NCBI RefSeq assembly: GCF_002006995.1
Contig: NZ_MRUL01000012.1
Location: 62,001-126,000, forward strand
Length of the DNA: 64,000 nucleotides
Direction of reading: 5' to 3'
Source: Izhakiella australiensis
Lineage (GTDB): Bacteria > Pseudomonadota > Gammaproteobacteria > Enterobacterales > Enterobacteriaceae
A program made the position numbers and the translations under genes. Positions 60,519 to 64,000 of the stretch are shown here, one piece after another. A model generated the notes under the pieces. The model made no database searches, had not been told where the DNA came from, and saw only the letters and a list, made by a program, of their open reading frames with translations. The first letter of the stretch is position 1. Each line of letters opens with the position of its first letter.

Positions 60519-61370
60519 ATGAAATATAAAATCATCATGGCGAGCGTACTTGCGGCGGCTTCCTGGAGCGCGACTGCAGACAGTAACCCGGAATATCTTT
60601 CCGACTGGTGGCACCAGAGCGTCAACGTGGTTGGCAGCTATCACACCCGCTTCGGGCCGCAGCTGAATAATGACGTTTATCTGGAATATGAAGCCTTTGC
60701 CCACAAAGACTGGTTTGATTTTTACGGCTATGTCGACGTACCAAAATTCTTCGGCGCTGGTAACGGCAATGATAAAGGAATTTGGGATGACGGCTCCCCG
60801 CTGTTTATGGAAATTGAACCGCGCTTCTCTATCGATAAGCTGACGGGCACCAGCCTGGCATTTGGCCCGTTCAAAGAGTGGTATTTTGCTAACAACTACA
60901 TCTATGACATGGGCGATAACCGCGGCAGCCGCCAGAATACCTGGTATATGGGTCTCGGTACCGATATTGATACCCACAGCGACGTCGGCCTGTCGTTGAA
61001 CGTCTATGCGAAATATCAGTGGGAAAACTACGGTGCCGCCAATGAAAACAGCTGGGATGGTTACCGTTTCAAAATTAAATATATGGTGCCGATTACCGAA
61101 CTGTGGGGCGGTCATCTGAGCTATATCGGCTTTACGAACTTTGACTGGGGATCTGATCTGGGCGATAGCGCGAACCGCACCAGCAACTCCATCGCCTCAA
61201 GCCATATTCTTTCGTTAGGTTACGATCACTGGCATTATTCACTGGTTGCCCGTTATTTCCACAATGGCGGACAATGGGATGACGGTGCGAACCTGAACTT
61301 CGGCAAAGGTCCGTTTGAGGTTAAATCTACCGGCTTCGGTTATTACCTGGTCGTAGGTTATAACTTCTAA
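60519..61370 (+). CDS. tsx: Nucleoside-specific outer-membrane channel Tsx
   Basis: Tsx is a 12-stranded porin for nucleosides and a phage/colicin receptor. The 283-residue product has a signal peptide ending ATA-D and matches E. coli Tsx strongly: [74 protein letters not shown], with the C-terminal Phe of YNF for BAM recognition. Its place here, away from the E. coli tsx locus (near secDF), suggests transfer or a second copy. Confidence 0.95.
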   Translation: MKYKIIMASVLAAASWSATADSNPEYLSDWWHQSVNVVGSYHTRFGPQLNNDVYLEYEAFAHKDWFDFYGYVDVPKFFGAGNGNDKGIWDDGSPLFMEIEPRFSIDKLTGTSLAFGPFKEWYFANNYIYDMGDNRGSRQNTWYMGLGTDIDTHSDVGLSLNVYAKYQWENYGAANENSWDGYRFKIKYMVPITELWGGHLSYIGFTNFDWGSDLGDSANRTSNSIASSHILSLGYDHWHYSLVARYFHNGGQWDDGANLNFGKGPFEVKSTGFGYYLVVGYNF

Positions 61371-61387
61371 TCGTCATACTGACTGTT

Positions 61388-61424
61388 AATCAGGGCGTAT
61401 CTGGCAGACGCCCTGATTTATTTC
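61388..61424 (+). terminator. Terminator after tsx
   Basis: AATCAGGGCGT (61388-61398) pairs perfectly with ACGCCCTGATT (61408-61418), followed by TATTT. Confidence 0.8.
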
Positions 61425-61504
61425 CTGCAATAGCTATTTATATCTTCCTCCACCAGCCGCTATACTGGAAAAGCAGCAATACGCCTGCTTTGAAAGGAAT
61501 TTTT

Positions 61505-62077
61505 ATGCCTGCCCAACTGACAGATCTGAATATTAAGCTTCGCCCGCTGGAGCGCGAGGATCTGACTTTTGTCCATCAGTTAGACAATAACGCAAATGTC
61601 ATGCGTTACTGGTTTGAAGAGCCCTATGAGGCTTTTGTCGAGCTATCAGATCTTTATGACAAGCATATTCATGACCAAAGCGAACGCCGCTTTGTGCTGG
61701 AGCATGATGGCGATAAGGCGGGTCTGGTCGAGCTGGTTGAGATTAACCACATTCATCGCCGCGCTGAATTTCAGATAATTATCGCCCCCGAACATCAAGG
61801 TAAAGGACTGGCAAGCCGGGCGGTTAAACTGGCTATGGATTATGGTTTCTCGGTATTAAACCTCTACAAACTTTATCTGATCGTTGATAAAGAAAACGCC
61901 AAGGCCATCCATATTTACACCAAGCTGGGATTTGAAGTTGAAGGTGAGCTAAGGCACGAATTCTTTATTAATGGTGAATACCGCAACACCATCCGCATGT
62001 GTATTTTTCAGGATCGCTATATGGAAAAACATAAGCCGGCGCCTGGCAAAAACTTATTAAAACCAACCGCCCAGTAA
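61505..62077 (+). CDS. speG: Spermidine N1-acetyltransferase
   Basis: SpeG acetylates spermidine and spermine to relieve polyamine stress. The 190-residue GNAT protein has [29 protein letters not shown], the acetyl-CoA loop [20 protein letters not shown] and a C-terminal [24 protein letters not shown]. The start at 61505 follows AAAGGA. The C-terminus is slightly longer than E. coli SpeG (186). Confidence 0.96.
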   Translation: MPAQLTDLNIKLRPLEREDLTFVHQLDNNANVMRYWFEEPYEAFVELSDLYDKHIHDQSERRFVLEHDGDKAGLVELVEINHIHRRAEFQIIIAPEHQGKGLASRAVKLAMDYGFSVLNLYKLYLIVDKENAKAIHIYTKLGFEVEGELRHEFFINGEYRNTIRMCIFQDRYMEKHKPAPGKNLLKPTAQ

Positions 62078-62079
62078 CA

Positions 62080-62110
62080 AACAGGCGGGATGCGCCGCAT
62101 CCCACCTGTT
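62080..62110. terminator. Hairpin between speG and the convergent lipoprotein gene
   Basis: AACAGG-C-GGGATGCG and CGCATCCC-A-CCTGTT form a near-perfect stem. There is no T run on either side, so intrinsic termination is uncertain. Confidence 0.5.
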
Positions 62111-62143
62111 AGCCGTTCGCCATGATCAAGCTTCAGCTCTCCC

Positions 62144-62563
62144 CTAACCGCGGGCGCCTACCGGGCTCATAGTGCGTTGCAATAGCTCCGGCTGAATATC
62201 GTACATGCCGCCGTAGAACGGATCGACCAGCAGCCAGCCCGGGATGCCGCCCAGCGGAATATTGCCGAGTACGTACCACAGGTTCACGCGCGCCGTCAGC
62301 GGTAACGTCTGCGGAACATAGCCCGGACGCTCAAGCATGACCTGATAGCTTTTTTTGCCGAAATAGCTGCCGTTAGACTTCGCCAGAACCACCGTTTTTG
62401 GCGTGATGCCCTGGGCGACAATCCGCCCGGTTTCATCCTGAACCACAAAGCGCGCACCGGGCGGTTGAGTATTGATCGTCACGTTTTGCGACTCATTGCC
62501 GACAATGGTCGCGCAGCCGCTTAAAAACCAGAGGGATCCCAGAGCCAGAATCAGCGCTTTCAT
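62144..62563 (-). CDS. Small outer-membrane lipoprotein
   Basis: A 139-residue protein with a lipobox ending in Cys17 (LWFLSGCATIVG). A PEGA-like strand pattern follows (VTINTQPPGARFVVQDETGRIVAQGITPKTVVL) and a Gly/Pro-rich hydrophobic loop (WYVLGNIPLGGIPGWLLVDPFYGGMYDI). Similar lipoproteins of unknown role are frequent in gamma-proteobacteria. It is not part of the E. coli alaE-nrdH order. Confidence 0.8.
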   Translation of the reverse strand: MKALILALGSLWFLSGCATIVGNESQNVTINTQPPGARFVVQDETGRIVAQGITPKTVVLAKSNGSYFGKKSYQVMLERPGYVPQTLPLTARVNLWYVLGNIPLGGIPGWLLVDPFYGGMYDIQPELLQRTMSPVGARG

Positions 62564-62734
62564 AATTATTTCCGTTGCGGGTTTATCCGTTAAGTCTAAG
62601 CGCTGGACGCCAGCTTTTCACCAAATACGTTCGCGATCGACCTGCAAAGTAAAACAAATTTGTAGTCGATTATCCGCCCTGCCCGCCTCAGAGGGAGTCA
62701 CTGAATCAATTTCGCGATATCACCGGGTGCTTAA

Positions 62735-63070
62735 TCAACCAAACATATGTTCGAGATAGCGCTCAAGGGCCATGCGGGAGCTAAAACCGTGTGGAATGCC
62801 GTAGTGGTTGTTGCTGTCGCCAACCAGATAGAGGGGGAAGCGGGTATAGTGATCGCAGGTTTTAATGTCTGACGACGGGTCGGCGAAATTAAGGCTTCTT
62901 TCTTTTAACGTCGGATGAATAATCAGCGCGGTCCGCCCCATGCGGGCTTCACGGTTAACATAGACATAATCATCGCCACGGCGATAGCCATAGGTTTTTT
63001 GCGTAATGGTATCGACCTCAAATCCGGCCCTTTCCAATACTCGTGCTACCTCATCAGGTCGTAAATACAT
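62735..63070 (-). CDS. ygaC: DUF2002 family protein YgaC
   Basis: A 111-residue cytoplasmic protein nearly identical in plan to E. coli YgaC ([76 protein letters not shown]). Function unknown; Fur-regulated in E. coli. It is divergent from ygaM. Confidence 0.96.
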   Translation of the reverse strand: MYLRPDEVARVLERAGFEVDTITQKTYGYRRGDDYVYVNREARMGRTALIIHPTLKERSLNFADPSSDIKTCDHYTRFPLYLVGDSNNHYGIPHGFSSRMALERYLEHMFG

Positions 63071-63239
63071 GCTCAGTCCTCAATGCCAGGTTCTTCAAAA
63101 TCGCTGTAAGCCTATAACAGCGCCAGGCCCCAGGGCTTTCGGATTAATCCATAAACCGCTCTGAAGCCGGGGCTTTACGCCGATCGCCCGCAGAATGTTC
63201 TATAGTTAATAATACGTTTTACACGTAACGGAGAGAAAA

Positions 63240-63563
63240 ATGTTTAACCGAACGAACAAAAACGAAGACATTGATATTAACCAGGACGTCACGGCACTGG
63301 CTGATAGCCTGGACGATTTACTGAAATCATACGGCAGTAAAACGCAGGACGAAATGGATGCCGCACGCTCGCGTGCTGAGAAGCTTCTCAAGCAAACGCG
63401 GGCGCGTTTAAACGGCAATAACCGGGTCACTCAAGCGGCGAAAGACGCAGGCGGTCACGTTGACACCTACGTACACGATAAGCCCTGGCATGGTATTGGC
63501 ATCGGCACCGCGTTGGGTGTATTCGTTGGCGCCCTGCTGGTCAGCACCACCGGACGTAACTAA
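63240..63563 (+). CDS. ygaM: DUF883 family inner-membrane protein YgaM
   Basis: A 107-residue protein of the YgaM/ElaB/YqjD group, which anchor to the inner membrane and may bind ribosomes in stationary phase. The N-terminal two thirds are a charged helix (LADSLDDLLKSYGSKTQDEMDAARSRAEKLL) and the C-terminus is a single membrane helix with GIGIGTALGVFVGALL. Confidence 0.95.
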   Translation: MFNRTNKNEDIDINQDVTALADSLDDLLKSYGSKTQDEMDAARSRAEKLLKQTRARLNGNNRVTQAAKDAGGHVDTYVHDKPWHGIGIGTALGVFVGALLVSTTGRN

Positions 63564-63593
63564 CCTCCGACAGCTCAGGCTGACAGTTTGTAA

Positions 63594-63622
63594 AAATCCC
63601 CGCTTCGGCGGGGATTTTTTTT
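63594..63622 (+). terminator. Terminator after ygaM
   Basis: AATCCCCGC-TTCG-GCGGGGATT followed by eight T, about 30 bp after the stop. Confidence 0.93.
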
Positions 63623-63673
63623 ATTGTTGCCGCAAACCGCAGCCTACGGGGCTTCTCTAAGAAAATTCGCATA

Positions 63674-63721
63674 CCACTATATATTGCGTGGTTGCATTCG
63701 ATAAAAACTACATCTAGTATC
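63674..63721. promoter_or_regulatory. Two NrdR boxes upstream of nrdH
   Basis: CCACTATATATTGCGT (63674-63689) is close to the NrdR consensus ACACTATATATTGTGT, and AACTACATCTAGTATC (63706-63721) is a weaker second box. Their centres are 32 bp apart, three helical turns, the spacing typical of NrdR operators. NrdR represses ribonucleotide reductase operons when dATP is high. Confidence 0.8.
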
Positions 63722-63824
63722 TTTTCCAGAGGAACCACGCTACATATTGATGACAGAGGCGATCTGATAGTGTCTTTATCGCACATTCAGATCACAACTT
63801 CGCTGCGAGAGGGAAATACGAATC

Positions 63825-64000
63825 ATGCGCATTATTATTTACACTAAAGACAACTGTGTCCAGTGCAACGCGACAAAAAACGCCATGGACAGTAAAGGCC
63901 TGCCCTATGAACTGATTCATCTCGATAACGATCCGCAGGCGGTAGAATCCTTACGTAACCTTGGTTATCGCCAGGCGCCGGTGGTAATGGCCAATGAAGA
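63825..64000 (+). CDS. nrdH: Glutaredoxin-like NrdH, N-terminal part (runs off window end)
   Basis: NrdH is the electron donor of the class Ib ribonucleotide reductase NrdEF. The first 58 codons are visible, with the redox motif C-V-Q-C at residues 11-14 and the conserved LGYRQAPVV stretch. GAGAGGGAAATACGAATC precedes the ATG. nrdIEF presumably follow beyond the window, as ygaM-nrdHIEF do in E. coli. Confidence 0.96.
   Translation, partial: MRIIIYTKDNCVQCNATKNAMDSKGLPYELIHLDNDPQAVESLRNLGYRQAPVVMANE

Overview
The window is chromosomal DNA of an enterobacterium. The conserved blocks (tol-pal, cydABX, sdhCDAB-sucABCD, gltA, phrB, pgm-seqA, fldA-fur, smpB-ssrA, alaE/ygaC/ygaM/nrdH) match E. coli families almost residue for residue and keep most of the E. 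coli gene order. The gene set (pcp beside nei, a kdpE without kdpFABCD, only two tRNA-Lys genes, a long tmRNA tag) suggests Erwiniaceae (Pantoea, Erwinia or Mixta type). That placement is inference; no species marker was tested.

Layout. 1-307 is the 5' part of nadA with a NadR operator. 308-10837 is accessory DNA lying where E. coli has the rest of its Lys/Val tRNA array. It holds a split/fused alkylation repair pair (ogt and ada-alkA, divergent, with a perfect 18-bp inverted repeat between them), then a ROK regulator divergent from a five-gene catabolic-looking operon (MBL-fold hydrolase, MFS carrier, GMC dehydrogenase, metal-site-less M24 protein, SDR), then 1.2 kb of non-coding tandem repeats. 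10872-20102 (minus strand) carries two tRNA-Lys genes, the cell-envelope operon ybgC-tolQRAB-pal-cpoB and the cytochrome bd operon cydABX-ybgE. 20757-32458 is the aerobic TCA block: sdhCDAB-sucABCD on minus and divergent gltA on plus. 32457-37152 is nei-pcp-ybgI-phrB-ybgA, mostly DNA repair. 37308-43690 holds ybfA, kdpE, pgm, seqA, ybfF, ybfE, fldA and fur. 43713-45496 holds ratB/ratA, smpB and tmRNA.

45497-59600 is the second accessory region, behind the tmRNA 3' end, which is a classic integration site. It starts with a broken P4-type integrase, then AT-rich DUF3289-DUF943 genes with a second DUF943 copy that still carries the last ~57 bp of a lost DUF3289 gene, and a decayed IS3-family element. 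After that come regulator/oxidoreductase pairs (LysR/NAD-epimerase, TetR/quinone-reductase type with twin palindromic operators, LysR/nitroreductase), a LysE exporter, an 11-residue-repeat secreted protein and two small lipoproteins. Several genes here are broken: a fructuronate/mannonate dehydrogenase family gene (one base missing from an A run), a nitroreductase (amber codon) and the IS orfB (amber codon). 59633-64000 returns to core order: alaE, tsx, speG, a lipoprotein, ygaC, ygaM and the start of nrdH behind two NrdR boxes.

The strongest candidates for something not fully described are (i) the duplicated DUF3289-DUF943 cassette, which looks like a toxin/immunity-type module with an orphan partner, (ii) the ROK-controlled cluster with its catalytically altered M24 protein, and (iii) the structured 333-bp repeat upstream of nadA. 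Family names are from memory of the protein families; no database search was run.
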